Positions 1-9,120 of a stretch of DNA of 46,157 nucleotides are shown here, piece after piece (the stretch's first letter is position 1; each line of letters starts with the position of its first letter). Below the pieces are notes generated by a model, which was not told the origin of the DNA, made no database searches, and saw only the letters and a program-made list of their open reading frames with translations. Origin of the DNA: an uncultured bacterium (lineage in GTDB: Bacteria > Pseudomonadota > Gammaproteobacteria > Burkholderiales > CAIKXV01). A program made the translations under genes and the position numbers. The stretch lies in contig CAIQON010000324.1 of NCBI GenBank assembly GCA_903873475.1, positions 1-46,157 on the forward strand, read 5' to 3'.

Positions 1-492
1 GGTGCGCTGTTCACCATCAACGCGCTGAGGACAGGCGCATTCTGGGGCCGCCCGACCTGGGGCGCCTACTGGGTCTGGGATGCGCGGCTGACGTCGACGC
101 TGATCCTGTTCTTTCTCTACATCGGCTACATGGCCCTGCGCGCGTCGATCGACGATCCGCGCCGCGCCGACCGTGCCGGGGCCCTGCTCACGCTGGTCGG
201 CGTGGTGAACATCCCGATCATCTATTTCTCGGTCAAGTGGTGGAACACGCTGCACCAGGGTGCGTCGGTGAAGCCGGGCAGCTCGTCCATGGCCACCGTG
301 ATGCTCACCGGCATGCTGGTGATGGCATTCGCGGCGTGGATGTACACGATCGCCATCTCGCTCGCGCGGGTGCGTTCGATCATCGTGGAGCGCGAGCAGC
401 ACAGTGCGTGGGTCGGCGAACTGCTGGTGGCCGAAGAGAAGGCCGGAACCTCCGGCGATGTGCCGGGGTCCAAGGCAGAGGGGTCACGATGA
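1..492 (+). CDS. ccmC: Heme exporter protein CcmC (5' truncated by window edge)
   Basis: CcmC is the inner-membrane partner that loads heme onto CcmE in system I cytochrome c maturation. The frame is open from base 1, so the start lies outside the window and only the last 163 residues are present. The tryptophan-rich heme-handling segment is visible at the left edge ([13 protein letters not shown]), followed by hydrophobic spans and, further on, [17 protein letters not shown], which is typical of CcmC. The C-terminal tail is short and polar. The stop overlaps the next ATG by four bases (489-492), as at every junction in this operon. ccmA and ccmB would be expected upstream but are not in view. 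Confidence 0.93.
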   Translation, partial: GALFTINALRTGAFWGRPTWGAYWVWDARLTSTLILFFLYIGYMALRASIDDPRRADRAGALLTLVGVVNIPIIYFSVKWWNTLHQGASVKPGSSSMATVMLTGMLVMAFAAWMYTIAISLARVRSIIVEREQHSAWVGELLVAEEKAGTSGDVPGSKAEGSR

Positions 493-671
493 ACTGGTCG
501 AGCTTTTCCGACTTCCTCGCGATGGGCGGCTATGCGTTCTTCGTCTGGATGTCGTACGGCGCGACGGCGCTGCTGGTCGTGGCCGAAATCGCCTGGGTCG
601 TGAAGCAGCGCCGGCAATCGCTGGCGCGCGCGCGGGTCCAGCGCAAGATCCGGGAATGGAGCAGCACATGA
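489..671 (+). CDS. ccmD: Heme exporter protein CcmD
   Basis: This is a 60-residue protein with one membrane span (about residues 15-37, [20 protein letters not shown]) and a basic C-terminal tail ([15 protein letters not shown]). That is the size and topology of CcmD, the small subunit that releases heme-loaded CcmE from the CcmABCD complex. Its place between ccmC and ccmE supports the name more than the sequence does, because CcmD proteins are poorly conserved. The start overlaps the ccmC stop (ATGA 489-492) and the stop overlaps the ccmE start (ATGA 668-671), so translational coupling is likely. Confidence 0.88.
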   Translation: MNWSSFSDFLAMGGYAFFVWMSYGATALLVVAEIAWVVKQRRQSLARARVQRKIREWSST

Positions 672-1135
672 AACCGCGGCAGAAACGGCTGGCGATCATC
701 GGTGGCGGCCTGGCCGCGCTCGCGGTTACCGCGGCGCTGGTGCTCAACGCCTTCGAGGACAACCTGCTGTTCTTCTTCAGCCCGACGCAGGTCTACGCGA
801 AAGAGGCACCGCTCGACCGGCCGTTCCGCATCGGCGGGCTGGTCGAGGCCGGCAGCGTGAAGCGCGAGGCCGATGGCCTGACGGTCGCATTCAAGGTCAC
901 CGACACCGCGCAGGTGGTGCCGGTCACCTACAAGGGCATCCTTCCCGACCTGTTCCAGGAGGGCAAGGGCGTGGTCGCCCGGGGCAAGCTCGGCACCGAC
1001 GGCATCTTCCGCGCCGACCAGGTGCTGGCCCGCCACGATGAGAACTACATGCCGCCCGAGGCCGCGCACGCGCTCGAGCAGGCGAAGAAGTCACAGGGCT
1101 CGGTCGTCGCGCCCGCAGGAGGCTCCGGCAAGTGA
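668..1135 (+). CDS. ccmE: Cytochrome c maturation heme chaperone CcmE
   Basis: This is a 155-residue periplasmic heme chaperone anchored by one N-terminal span (about residues 9-28). The diagnostic HxxxY motif is present: H123 in [11 protein letters not shown] is the residue that binds heme covalently, and Y127 is the axial ligand in characterised CcmE proteins. The core beta-barrel segment ([30 protein letters not shown]) matches the family. The C-terminal tail after the heme motif is Lys/Gly/Ala-rich and probably flexible. The start overlaps the ccmD stop and the final codons overlap the ccmF GTG start (GTGA 1132-1135). Confidence 0.95.
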   Translation: MKPRQKRLAIIGGGLAALAVTAALVLNAFEDNLLFFFSPTQVYAKEAPLDRPFRIGGLVEAGSVKREADGLTVAFKVTDTAQVVPVTYKGILPDLFQEGKGVVARGKLGTDGIFRADQVLARHDENYMPPEAAHALEQAKKSQGSVVAPAGGSGK

Positions 1136-3360
1136 TTCCAGAACTCGGCCATTTCTGCCTGATCCTCGCGCTGGTGCTCGCCGGCATCCAGGCGGTGTTT
1201 CCGCTCGTCGGCGCCCAGCGCGGCATCGAATCATGGATGGCGATGGCACGCCCGGTCGCGCAGGGCCAGGGCGTGTTCGTCACGCTCGCCTTCGGGACGC
1301 TCGCCTACAGCTTCATGGCGCAGGACTTCTCGGTGCTGAACGTCGCGCAGAACTCGCACTCGCAGCTGCCGATGACCTACCGCTTCACCGCCACCTGGGG
1401 CTCGCACGAGGGCTCGCTGCTGCTCTGGTCGTTCATGCTTTCCGGCTGGACGGTCGCGGTCACCGTGTTCAGCCGCCAGCTGCCGGCGCCGCTGGTGGCG
1501 CGCGTGCTGGCGGTGATGGGCATGATCAGCGTCGGCTTCCTGTCGTTCATGCTGTTCACGTCGAACCCGTTCGAGCGGCTGATCCCGGCTGCCGCAGATG
1601 GCCGCGACCTGAACCCGCTGCTGCAGGACATCGGCATGGTGATCCACCCGCCGCTGCTCTACATGGGCTATGTCGGCTTCTCGGTCGCCTTCGCCTTCGC
1701 GATCGCGGCGCTGATCTCGGGCGAACTCGATTCCACCTGGGCGCGCTGGTCGCGGCCGTGGACGACCATCGCCTGGATGTTCCTCACCCTGGGCATCGCG
1801 CTCGGCTCGGCCTGGGCCTACTACGAGCTCGGCTGGGGTGGCTGGTGGTTCTGGGATCCGGTCGAGAACGCCTCGTTCATGCCGTGGCTGGTGGGCACCG
1901 CGCTGATCCACTCGCTGGCGGTCACCGAGAAACGCGGCGCGTTCAAGAGCTGGACGGTGCTGCTGGCGATCAGCGCATTCTCGCTGTCGCTGCTGGGCAC
2001 CTTCCTCGTGCGCTCGGGCGTGCTGACCTCGGTGCATTCGTTCGCCTCAGACCCCGAGCGCGGGCTGTACATCCTCGCCTTCCTGGTGGTCTCGATCGGC
2101 GCCTCGCTCGCGCTCTATGCCTGGCGCGCGCCGAAGATCGGCCTGGGCGGCTCGTTCGACCTGGTGTCGCGCGAGTCGGCCCTGCTCGGCAACAACGTGC
2201 TGCTGGTGGTGGCTGCGGGCTCGATCCTGCTCGGCACGCTGTATCCGCTGATCATCGATGCGCTGGGCCTGGGCAAGCTGTCGGTCGGCCCGCCCTACTT
2301 CGATTCGGTCTACCTGCCGCTGATGTCGCCGCTGATGTTCCTGATGGGCATCGGCCCGATCGCCAAGTGGAAGAAGGCGACGCTGCCCGAGATGGCGGTG
2401 CGCCTGCGCTGGGCGTTCGGCATCAGCGTGGTGGCGGCGATCGTCGTGCCGCTGGCGATGGCGGCGCAGACCGGCATCGGCACCTTCAGCCCGGTCGCGT
2501 CCTTCGGCATCCTGTGTGCGATGTGGATCGCCTCGACCGCGATCGCCTCGCTGGTGCAGCGCGTGCGCCAGGGCGAGGGCTCGATGTTCGCGCGGCTGTC
2601 GCGTCCGACCGCCAGCTTCTACGGCATGCTGCTCGCGCACTTCGGCGTCGCGGTGTTCGTGGTCGGCGTGACGATGGTGCGCGGCTACGAGAGCGAACAG
2701 GACGTGCGCATGCGCGTGGGCGAAGTGGTGCAGTCAGGCGGCTACACCTTCCGCTTCGACGGCGTGCGCGAGGCGCCGGGCCCGAACTTCCGCGCGATGG
2801 AAGGCACGATCACCGTGCTGAAGAACGGCGCGTTCGTCGAGACGCTGCATCCGCAGAAGCGCGTGTACAACGCCTCCGGCATGGTGATGACCGAAGCGGC
2901 GATCGACTCCGGCTTCACCCGCGACCTGTACGTGTCGCTGGGCGAACCGGTCGACAACGGCGAATCGTGGATCGTGCGCGTGTACCACAAGCCCTACATC
3001 GACTGGATCTGGGCCGGCTGCTTCCTGATGGCCCTGGGCGGCCTGCTCGCCGTCTGCGACCGCCGCTACCGCGTCAAGGTCCGCGACCGCTTCCGGAAAC
3101 CCGGGTCAGACACGGGTTTCCCGGACACGGGCCCCTTGCCGCACGGATTCCCGAAACCCGGGTCAGACACGCATTTGCCGGGGATGACTGCGGGTACGCC
3201 TGCAGCGGCAGGCGCGGGCTCGATCGCGCAGGTCGCGGCGCCGCTTGCGAGGGCCGCGCTCGGGCCAGACAGTGCGTCCGGGAAACCCGTGTCTGACCCG
3301 GGTTTCGACCCAGGTTTTGGGAAATCCGTGTCTGACCCGGGTTTTGGGGGACGGCGATGA
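1132..3360 (+). CDS. ccmF: Cytochrome c heme lyase subunit CcmF with repeat-derived C-terminal extension
   Basis: CcmF joins CcmH and CcmI to attach heme to apocytochrome c. The polytopic core shows the WWD domain ([18 protein letters not shown], about residues 233-250) and many membrane spans. The GTG start overlaps the ccmE stop. The reading frame is 742 residues, while the family is usually about 640-670. The normal terminus appears to be near residue 655 ([13 protein letters not shown]). The remaining 87 residues are encoded by four REP-like repeat units and the sequence between them, giving peptides such as KPGSDTGF and KPVSDPGF. All four units sit in the same codon phase and the ATGA overlap with ccmG is intact. 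Whether the tail is tolerated, cleaved or functional cannot be told from sequence. Confidence 0.95.
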   Translation: MIPELGHFCLILALVLAGIQAVFPLVGAQRGIESWMAMARPVAQGQGVFVTLAFGTLAYSFMAQDFSVLNVAQNSHSQLPMTYRFTATWGSHEGSLLLWSFMLSGWTVAVTVFSRQLPAPLVARVLAVMGMISVGFLSFMLFTSNPFERLIPAAADGRDLNPLLQDIGMVIHPPLLYMGYVGFSVAFAFAIAALISGELDSTWARWSRPWTTIAWMFLTLGIALGSAWAYYELGWGGWWFWDPVENASFMPWLVGTALIHSLAVTEKRGAFKSWTVLLAISAFSLSLLGTFLVRSGVLTSVHSFASDPERGLYILAFLVVSIGASLALYAWRAPKIGLGGSFDLVSRESALLGNNVLLVVAAGSILLGTLYPLIIDALGLGKLSVGPPYFDSVYLPLMSPLMFLMGIGPIAKWKKATLPEMAVRLRWAFGISVVAAIVVPLAMAAQTGIGTFSPVASFGILCAMWIASTAIASLVQRVRQGEGSMFARLSRPTASFYGMLLAHFGVAVFVVGVTMVRGYESEQDVRMRVGEVVQSGGYTFRFDGVREAPGPNFRAMEGTITVLKNGAFVETLHPQKRVYNASGMVMTEAAIDSGFTRDLYVSLGEPVDNGESWIVRVYHKPYIDWIWAGCFLMALGGLLAVCDRRYRVKVRDRFRKPGSDTGFPDTGPLPHGFPKPGSDTHLPGMTAGTPAAAGAGSIAQVAAPLARAALGPDSASGKPVSDPGFDPGFGKSVSDPGFGGRR
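3096..3345. repeat. Array of four REP-like palindromic units inside the ccmF 3' end
   Basis: Two forward units (3096-3120 and 3153-3177) and two reverse units (3282-3306 and 3321-3345) share the core GGGTCAGACAC or its complement. Each unit is a small palindrome: arms AAACCCG and CGGGTTT flank the 9-base loop GGTCAGACA. The unit at 3096 extends this to a 9-base-pair stem. The order is forward, forward, reverse, reverse, so the block as a whole is also an inverted arrangement. Starts of the AAA triplets are 57, 129 and 39 bases apart, all multiples of three. This looks like an accumulated short interspersed palindrome rather than coding sequence in origin. Confidence 0.85.
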
Positions 3361-3881
3361 ACAGGGCGTGGCTGCCGCTGGTGGGGTTCGGGGTGCTGGC
3401 TGCGTTCCTCGGGATCGGGCTTACGCTCAATCCGCGCGAGGTGCCCTCGCCGCTGATCGGCAAGGCGGCACCGGCCTTCTCGCTGCCGACACTGGCCGAG
3501 CCGCAGAGGCAATTCTCGGTCGAGGATGCGAAGGGCAAGGTCTGGCTGCTCAACGTCTGGGCCTCTTGGTGCACGCCCTGCCTGGAAGAGCACCCGGTGA
3601 TCGACGCGCTGTCGAAGCGGGGCATCCCGGTCTACGGGTTGAACTACAAGGACAAGGAAGCTGCGGCCACTGACTGGCTCAGGCGCCACGGCGATCCTTA
3701 CCTGCTGTCGGTGGTCGATCCGACCGGCCGCGTCGGCATCGACTACGGCGTGTACGGCACGCCAGAGACCTACCTGATCGACAAGCAGGGCGTGATCCGC
3801 TTCAAGCATGTCGGCCCGCTCAACCCGCAGGTGGTCGAACGCACGTTGCTGCCGCTGATCCAGAAACTGCGCGCATCGTGA
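3357..3881 (+). CDS. ccmG: Thiol:disulfide interchange protein CcmG/DsbE
   Basis: This is a 174-residue membrane-anchored periplasmic thioredoxin that reduces apocytochrome c or CcmH before heme attachment. An N-terminal span (about residues 5-23) is followed by a thioredoxin fold with the active site WCTPC (C72, C75) in the context NVWASWCTPCLEEHP. The family cis-proline region is visible as YGVYGTPETYLID. The start ATG overlaps the ccmF stop (3357-3360) and the stop overlaps the ccmH GTG. The repeat block directly upstream lies inside ccmF and does not disturb this gene. Confidence 0.94.
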   Translation: MNRAWLPLVGFGVLAAFLGIGLTLNPREVPSPLIGKAAPAFSLPTLAEPQRQFSVEDAKGKVWLLNVWASWCTPCLEEHPVIDALSKRGIPVYGLNYKDKEAAATDWLRRHGDPYLLSVVDPTGRVGIDYGVYGTPETYLIDKQGVIRFKHVGPLNPQVVERTLLPLIQKLRAS

Positions 3882-4510
3882 GCGCGCGGCAGACGATCCA
3901 CGCAGGCCCGGTACGGAGGCTCGCGTCGTTGCGCGAACCGTTGCGCGCCCTGATGCTGGCGTCGCTGCTGGCCGTGGCCATGCCTGCCCCGGCGGCAAGC
4001 ACCGGCAGCGGCACCGGCACCGACAGCGGTAGCGGTAGCGGCGCCGCCAGCGCGCCAGTCGCGCCCGGCGTCGCCCGCCCGAACGCGCAGGACCCGGTGC
4101 TCGAGCAGCGGCTGATCGCGGTGACGAAGGAACTGCGCTGCCTGGTCTGCCAGAACGAGTCGATCGCGGATTCGCATGCCGCGCTGGCGATCGACATGCG
4201 CAACGAGATCCGCGAGCAGCTCAAGAGCGGCCTGACCGACCGCCAGGTGCTCGACTTCATGGTCGCGCGCTACGGCAACTTCGTGCGCTTCCGCCCGCCG
4301 CTCGACTGGACCACGATCGCGCTCTGGTTCGGCCCCGGCCTGCTGCTGGTGATCGGGCTCGGCGTTCTGGTTGCGCAGCTGCGCCATCGGCGCACGCTGG
4401 CCGAGGCGCGCGCGGTGCCCGCGCTGTCGGATGCGGAACGCGCGGCACTCGCCTCGCTCGCCACCGGCAACGACCGTACGACGCAGGATGACAGGATGGG
4501 TAATCGATGA
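3878..4510 (+). CDS. ccmH: Cytochrome c maturation protein CcmH (CycL type)
   Basis: CcmH is a membrane-tethered thiol-reductase that handles the apocytochrome CxxCH cysteines. The redox motif is ELRCLVCQNESIADS with C88 and C91. A C-terminal membrane span follows at about residues 148-168 (IALWFGPGLLLVIGLGVLV). The N-terminus is longer than usual: a basic and hydrophobic segment ending PAPAA looks like a signal peptide, then a Gly/Ser/Thr-rich spacer of about 15 residues precedes the conserved domain. I chose the GTG at 3878 because it makes the same 4-base overlap (GTGA) as its neighbours. The internal ATG at 3953 would leave only a short signal sequence and is the alternative. Confidence 0.92.
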   Translation: MSARQTIHAGPVRRLASLREPLRALMLASLLAVAMPAPAASTGSGTGTDSGSGSGAASAPVAPGVARPNAQDPVLEQRLIAVTKELRCLVCQNESIADSHAALAIDMRNEIREQLKSGLTDRQVLDFMVARYGNFVRFRPPLDWTTIALWFGPGLLLVIGLGVLVAQLRHRRTLAEARAVPALSDAERAALASLATGNDRTTQDDRMGNR

Positions 4511-5742
4511 CGCTGTTCTGGATGCTGTGCGCGCTGCTGGCGCTGCTGGCGGTCGCCTTCGTCGCGCTGCCGTTGCTGCGCGCGAGCCGCATCGATGCCG
4601 GGCCGGCGCGCGCCGCGTTGAATGCCGAGGTCTATCGCGACCAGTTGCTCGAACTCGACCGTGAACTGGCCGACGGCGTGATGTCGGTCGAGCAGCATGC
4701 GATCGCACGCGCGGAACTGGACCGGCGGGCGCTGTCGGAAGCTGCGGTACCGGCCGCTGCGGCCGACGGCGCTCCCACCGTGCGCCGCGGCCGCTGGCTC
4801 ACCTCCAGCATGCTGGCGCTGGTACCTGTGCTGGCGTTCGTCGGCTACCTCTCGCTCGGCAACCCGGCCGCGCTCAATCCCCCGGACCAGCAGTTCCTGG
4901 AGATGGTCGATGCGCTCGCCGAGAAGATGAAGACGAACCCGGACGATGCCCAGGGCTGGGTGATGCTCGCGCGCGCCTACCAGATCACCGGACGCATGCC
5001 GGAGTCGATCGCCGCCTTCGAGAAGGCCAGCGCCCTTCGCCCCGACGACGCGAACCTGCTCGCAGGCCACGCCGATGCACTGGCGATGGTGCAGGGCAGC
5101 CTGTCGGGCAAGCCGTTCGAGCTGATCGTGAAGGCGCTCAAGCTCGATCCGAAGAACCAGACCGCACTCGCGCTGGCCGCGACCGCCGCGATGGAGAATG
5201 GCCAGTTCGCCGAATCGATCGCACTGTGGCGCAGGCTCGCGGCCGTGGTCGAGCCCGGGTCGGCCGATCGCGCGGCCGTGGACCAGGCGATCGAGCAGGT
5301 CCGGCAGGTCGCGCTCGCGAAGGGTGTGACGCTCGCGGACGCGCCGCCGGTGGCGGCCGGCGCAGGAAGTACGCAATCCAAGGGCCCCGCTGCGGCCGGC
5401 GCCAGCATCAGCGGCGAGGTGACGCTCGCGCCCGAGCTGATGCGCCAGGCGAAGCCGGACGAGGCAGTATTCATCTTCGCGCGCGCGGTCGATGGCCCGC
5501 CGCTACCGCTGGCTGTGGTGCGCGCAACGGTGAAAGACCTGCCGATCCGCTTCACGCTCGACGACTCGACAAGCATGGCGCCCACGGCGAAGCTGTCGAT
5601 GCACAAGCAGGTGGTGGTGTCGGCCCGGGTCTCGCGCTCCGGACAGGCGATGCCGCAGCCGGGTGACCTCGTCGGCACCGTGCAACCGGTGGCTGTCGGG
5701 GCGACCGGCGTACAGGTTCGCATCGCGGATGTCGTGCGCTGA
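4507..5742 (+). CDS. ccmI: Cytochrome c maturation protein CcmI (CycH)
   Basis: This is a 411-residue apocytochrome c chaperone. Two membrane spans (about 4-23 and 98-117) flank a cytoplasmic loop with the conserved NAEVYRDQLLELDRELADG segment. A periplasmic TPR region follows (DAQGWVMLARAYQITGRMPESIAAFEKASALRPDD in outline), then a C-terminal beta-rich domain (about 300-411, ISGEVTLAPEL and FIFARAVDG) typical of CycH/CcmI proteins. It overlaps ccmH by ATGA (4507-4510). It ends the ccm operon proper, though plsC starts inside its last codons. Confidence 0.93.
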   Translation: MTLFWMLCALLALLAVAFVALPLLRASRIDAGPARAALNAEVYRDQLLELDRELADGVMSVEQHAIARAELDRRALSEAAVPAAAADGAPTVRRGRWLTSSMLALVPVLAFVGYLSLGNPAALNPPDQQFLEMVDALAEKMKTNPDDAQGWVMLARAYQITGRMPESIAAFEKASALRPDDANLLAGHADALAMVQGSLSGKPFELIVKALKLDPKNQTALALAATAAMENGQFAESIALWRRLAAVVEPGSADRAAVDQAIEQVRQVALAKGVTLADAPPVAAGAGSTQSKGPAAAGASISGEVTLAPELMRQAKPDEAVFIFARAVDGPPLPLAVVRATVKDLPIRFTLDDSTSMAPTAKLSMHKQVVVSARVSRSGQAMPQPGDLVGTVQPVAVGATGVQVRIADVVR

Positions 5743-6532
5743 CCGCCGCGGCGCCTTCGTCCGCACCTGGCGCATCACCCGCGCGACGGCGCTGATGGTG
5801 CGCGGGCTGCTGGTCGCGCTGTTCGTGCTCGATCGCCCGGACGTGCGCCTGCGCAACCGTCACATGCAGCCCTGGTCGGCGGCGCTGCTCGACGTAATGG
5901 ACATCGGCCTGGACGTGCATGGCGAACTGCCGAGCGACGATGCACCGGTGTTCATTGCAGCCAACCATGTGTCCTGGCTCGACATCTGGGTGATCAACGC
6001 CGTCTGCCCGACGCTGTTCGTGGCCAAGTCCGAGATCCGCGGCTGGCCGGTGTTCGGCTGGCTGGCGGCGCGCGTCGGCACGCTGTTCATCGAGCGCGGC
6101 CGGCGTACCGACACGCGCAAGGTCAACGACCGCATCATCGCGCGGCTGGCGGTGTCGGGCGAGCGTATCGCCGTGTTTCCGGAGGGTACGACCACCGACG
6201 GCTCGGTGGTACGGCCGTTCCATGCATCGCTGTTCCAGCCGGCCGTCGGTGCGCAGGCACGGGTGCATCCGGTGGCGATCCGCTATGTCGACGAGGCCGG
6301 CATGCGCAGCGATGTTCCGGCGTACATCGACGATGTCTCGCTGGTGGTGTCGATGTGGCGCATCGCGGGTGCGCAGGGGCTGCGCGCCGAGCTGCATTTC
6401 CTGGAACCGATCGAGCCGTTCGTCGTATCCGGCGAGGCAGGCGGGGCGGACGGTCCGGAACTGCGCACGCAGAGGCGCAGGCTCGCCGCGATCGCGCAGG
6501 AGCGCGTCGCGGCGAAGATACCGGCCGAGTGA
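5729..6532 (+). CDS. plsC: 1-acyl-sn-glycerol-3-phosphate acyltransferase family protein
   Basis: This predicted 267-residue membrane-associated acyltransferase should transfer a fatty acyl group to lysophosphatidic acid or a related lysolipid. The catalytic HxxxxD motif is NHVSWLD (H80, D85). The glycerol-phosphate-binding block is FPEGTTTDG (about 150-158), and the intermediate block GTLFIERGRR is also present. The ATG at 5729 overlaps the ccmI stop by 14 bases and gives a normal family length. A more upstream start at 5663 would overlap ccmI by 80 bases and adds non-conserved sequence. The symbol follows the family; substrate specificity (PlsC versus a lyso-ornithine acyltransferase) is not decided by sequence. 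Confidence 0.88.
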   Translation: MSCADRRGAFVRTWRITRATALMVRGLLVALFVLDRPDVRLRNRHMQPWSAALLDVMDIGLDVHGELPSDDAPVFIAANHVSWLDIWVINAVCPTLFVAKSEIRGWPVFGWLAARVGTLFIERGRRTDTRKVNDRIIARLAVSGERIAVFPEGTTTDGSVVRPFHASLFQPAVGAQARVHPVAIRYVDEAGMRSDVPAYIDDVSLVVSMWRIAGAQGLRAELHFLEPIEPFVVSGEAGGADGPELRTQRRRLAAIAQERVAAKIPAE

Positions 6533-6535
6533 CGC

Positions 6536-7426
6536 CTATCGGTTGGTCTTGATCTGGTAGGCCACCGCAGCGCGGATCTGCGCTTCGGTCAGCGACGCGT
6601 TCCCACCCTTGGGCGGCATGATGCCGATACCCTTCAAGGCCGAGGCAACCAGCGCCTCTTCGCCCTTCTTGATGCGCGGCGCCCAGGCGGCCTTGTCACC
6701 GCTCTTCGGCGCGCCGGCGGCACCGGACGCGTGGCAGGCCGCGCAGGCCTGCTTGTAGACGGCTTCGCCATCGACCGCGGCAGCGGCCGGTGCAGCGGCG
6801 GCCGGTGCGACCGCAGCGACGGTCATCGCAGCAGCAGCAGCAGCGGCTGGTGCGGCAGGGGCAGCAACCGGAGGCTCCTTGAACTTCGCGCCGGCAGAGT
6901 TCGCCAGGTAGGCCACGGCGCGGCTCATCTCGATGTCGGTCAGCGCGGGGTTGCCGCCGCGTGCCGGCATCTGGCGAATGCCTGCGATCGCCTGCTTGGT
7001 CAGCCCGGCATGGCCCTCGGGGATCAGCTTCGCCCAGGCGGCGTTGTCGCCGAGTTTCGGTGCATTCATGGCACCGGTGGTGTGGCAGCCGGCGCAGGCC
7101 GACTTGTAGACCTCTTCACCGGTCTTCTCGACCTTGACCGCTGCCACGGCAGCCACGGCGACCGCGCCGGCCGGGGGCGCTTCGCCGGCGATCCAGACCT
7201 GGCCGACCGGACGCATGCGCTCGGCGATGACTGCAGCAGCCTTCGCCTGGCTGCCAGCCGGCTCGGTGTTCTTGGCGCCGGTGACGAACGACACCAGCAG
7301 CACGATGCCGATGATCGGCACGAGGAACGAGGCCACGACCACCGTGATCAACTGCTTCGGCGTGTTGATCAGGCCCTGGCTTTCGGTGCCGTGGCCTTCT
7401 GAACCTTCTCCGTGCTGCGCGCTCAT
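6536..7426 (-). CDS. Membrane-anchored diheme cytochrome c (c5-like)
   Basis: This is a 296-residue protein with an N-terminal membrane anchor (about 27-49) and two cytochrome c domains. Heme motifs are CAGCH at 111-115 and CAACH at 228-232. Probable distal methionines are M153 (RQMPARGG) and M270 (IMPPKGG), both in the spacing usual for cytochrome c5. The domains are joined by an Ala/Pro-rich linker (about 186-216), and another Ala-rich stretch precedes the first. It is probably an electron carrier facing the periplasm. Its convergent neighbour plsC ends three bases away. Being next to the ccm operon fits, since it needs that machinery. A GGAGAG ribosome site precedes the ATG. Confidence 0.9.
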   Translation of the reverse strand: MSAQHGEGSEGHGTESQGLINTPKQLITVVVASFLVPIIGIVLLVSFVTGAKNTEPAGSQAKAAAVIAERMRPVGQVWIAGEAPPAGAVAVAAVAAVKVEKTGEEVYKSACAGCHTTGAMNAPKLGDNAAWAKLIPEGHAGLTKQAIAGIRQMPARGGNPALTDIEMSRAVAYLANSAGAKFKEPPVAAPAAPAAAAAAAMTVAAVAPAAAAPAAAAVDGEAVYKQACAACHASGAAGAPKSGDKAAWAPRIKKGEEALVASALKGIGIMPPKGGNASLTEAQIRAAVAYQIKTNR

Positions 7427-7521
7427 CGAATGACTCTCCGTCGGTACCGGTCGTTGCCTGTGGGTTGCCGCAGCCCCATGGGGTATGTCGTGGGGAGTGA
7501 CGCCATGCGGAATAACCCGAA

Positions 7522-7527
7522 ATTATA
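7522..7527 (-). promoter_or_regulatory. Candidate -10 element for the diheme cytochrome gene
   Basis: On the minus strand this hexamer reads TATAAT, a perfect match to the sigma-70 -10 consensus, in an otherwise GC-rich 257-base divergent gap between the cytochrome and amidase genes. The expected -35 position (around 7545-7550) reads only TGTCCA, a weak match. A TTGACA lies at 7561-7566 but is 33 bases away, too far for a normal promoter. I see nothing else convincing in this gap. Confidence 0.35.
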
Positions 7528-7683
7528 TCGCCAACCCGTGTCCGTGGACATCGGCGGGGGTGTCAAGCCGCACCGGCGGTGCTGGCAATGCGACAATCCG
7601 TGTGAAGACAGACGGCTGACTGCACTGTCCGTAACGGCCTTCCCGCTCGTTCCGCACCCTCCGCTGCCCTCCGCCACCCTCAG

Positions 7684-9120
7684 ATGACCGAACTCACCCG
7701 CCTCACAGCCTGCGCCGCGGTCGACCTGCTCGAGCGCCGGGAAGTCTCGCCGCTCGAACTGGTCGAAGCGGCCGCTGCGCGCATCGCAGCCACCGACGGC
7801 GCACTCAATGCGCTGCCCACGCTCTGCCTTGACCGCGCGCGCGACCATGCGAAGCGGCTGATGGCCGCGCCACGGCCCGCGCCCAGCGGCCCGCCCGGTC
7901 CACTGGGTCGATTGCACGGGTTGCCGATCGCCGTGAAGGACAACATCGACGTCGGCGGCGTGCGCTGCACCAGCGGCTCGCTGGCCTTCGAGCATCGCAT
8001 CGCGCCGGCTAACGACGTGGTCGTCGACCGGCTCGAGGCCGCTGGTGCGATCGTGATCGGCAAGTCGAACCTGCCGGAGTTCGCGGCCGGTGGCACCACG
8101 CACAACGAGGTGTTCGGTACCACGTACAACCCGTGGGACACCACGAAGACCTGCGGCGGTTCGTCCGGCGGATCCGCTGCGGCGCTGGCTGCCGGCCAGG
8201 TCTGGCTCGCCACCGGCAACGACTTCGCCGGCAGCATCCGGATACCGTCGTCGTTCTGCGGCACCGTGGGCCTGCGCCCGACGGCCGGCACGGTCGCGCG
8301 CATCCAGCGCCAGGCCTATTCGCCGCTGTCGGTCGAAGGCCCGATGGGGCGCACCGTCGCCGATGTCGCGCTGATGCTCGACTGCCAGGCCGGCGAACTC
8401 GGTGCCGATCCGCTGTCGCGGCCGGCACCGGCGCGCACGTTCCTGTCCGCAGCCCGTGCGCCAGCGCTGCCGGCCCGCATCGCCTTCAGTACCGACCTCG
8501 GCATCGCGCCGATGATCGATCCGGAAGTCGCGCGCCTCTGCCGCACCACCGCGAGCGTGATGCAGGTACCCGGTTCGCGCGTCGAAGAGGCCTGCCCCGA
8601 CCTGCAGGATGCCGACCTCGTGTTCCAGGTGCTGCGCAGCTTCCTGTACGTCGGCCGGCTCGCGCACATCATGGACCAGCACCGTGACCGGATGTCGCCG
8701 AACGTGGTCTGGAACACCGAGCAGGGCCTCGCGCGCAGCACGCGCGAGGTGGTCGAGGCCGACGTGGCGCAGGCCGCGATCGCGCGGCGCGTGGTGCGCT
8801 TCTTCGACGACCACGACCTGCTGCTGTGCCCGGTGGCGATCAGCCCGGCCTTCGACGCACGGCAGCATCAGCTCGACGAGTTCGGCGGCGTGCGCTTCGG
8901 CTTCTACTACCAGTGGATGATGATGACCTATGCGATCACCGTCACCGCCTGCCCGTCGCTGGCGGTGCCCTGCGGCTTCACCGCAAGCGGGCTGCCGGTC
9001 GGCATGCAGCTGATCGGGCCGCCGCGCTCGGAGCACCGGCTGCTGGCGGCCGGCGCCTGGCTGGAACAGCAGTTCGGCCTGCACGAGCGCGTACCCCTCC
9101 TCCCCCAAACCCGTGTCTGA
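7684..9120 (+). CDS. Amidase signature family hydrolase
   Basis: This is a 478-residue amidase-signature enzyme. The Ser-cisSer-Lys triad is visible: K85 in IAVKDNID, S160 in CGGSSGGSAAALAAG, and nucleophile S184 in DFAGSIRIPSSFCG, with the family spacing of 24 between the two serines. The family residue pair before the nucleophile is usually TG or LG; here it is FA. The substrate amide is unknown, and no gatB or gatC lies nearby, so it is unlikely to be GatA. The last residues (QTRV) and the TGA stop are encoded by a REP-like unit that starts at about 9107, so the native terminus may have been slightly altered by the repeat. Confidence 0.88.
   Translation: MTELTRLTACAAVDLLERREVSPLELVEAAAARIAATDGALNALPTLCLDRARDHAKRLMAAPRPAPSGPPGPLGRLHGLPIAVKDNIDVGGVRCTSGSLAFEHRIAPANDVVVDRLEAAGAIVIGKSNLPEFAAGGTTHNEVFGTTYNPWDTTKTCGGSSGGSAAALAAGQVWLATGNDFAGSIRIPSSFCGTVGLRPTAGTVARIQRQAYSPLSVEGPMGRTVADVALMLDCQAGELGADPLSRPAPARTFLSAARAPALPARIAFSTDLGIAPMIDPEVARLCRTTASVMQVPGSRVEEACPDLQDADLVFQVLRSFLYVGRLAHIMDQHRDRMSPNVVWNTEQGLARSTREVVEADVAQAAIARRVVRFFDDHDLLLCPVAISPAFDARQHQLDEFGGVRFGFYYQWMMMTYAITVTACPSLAVPCGFTASGLPVGMQLIGPPRSEHRLLAAGAWLEQQFGLHERVPLLPQTRV

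Noticed and set aside
1038-3296. A 752-codon frame overlapping ccmF on the same strand
   Set aside because: It is Arg-rich with no recognisable motif, while ccmF in the neighbouring frame has the WWD domain and membrane spans.
3096-3345. CRISPR array in the ccmF end
   Set aside because: Units occur in both orientations with unequal spacing of 39 to 129 bases and no spacer regularity, and no cas gene is present.
3990-4050. Repeats in the ccmH N-terminal region as a mobile element
   Set aside because: These are simple GGCACC/GGTAGC slippage repeats encoding a Gly/Ser/Thr spacer, unrelated to the palindromic family.
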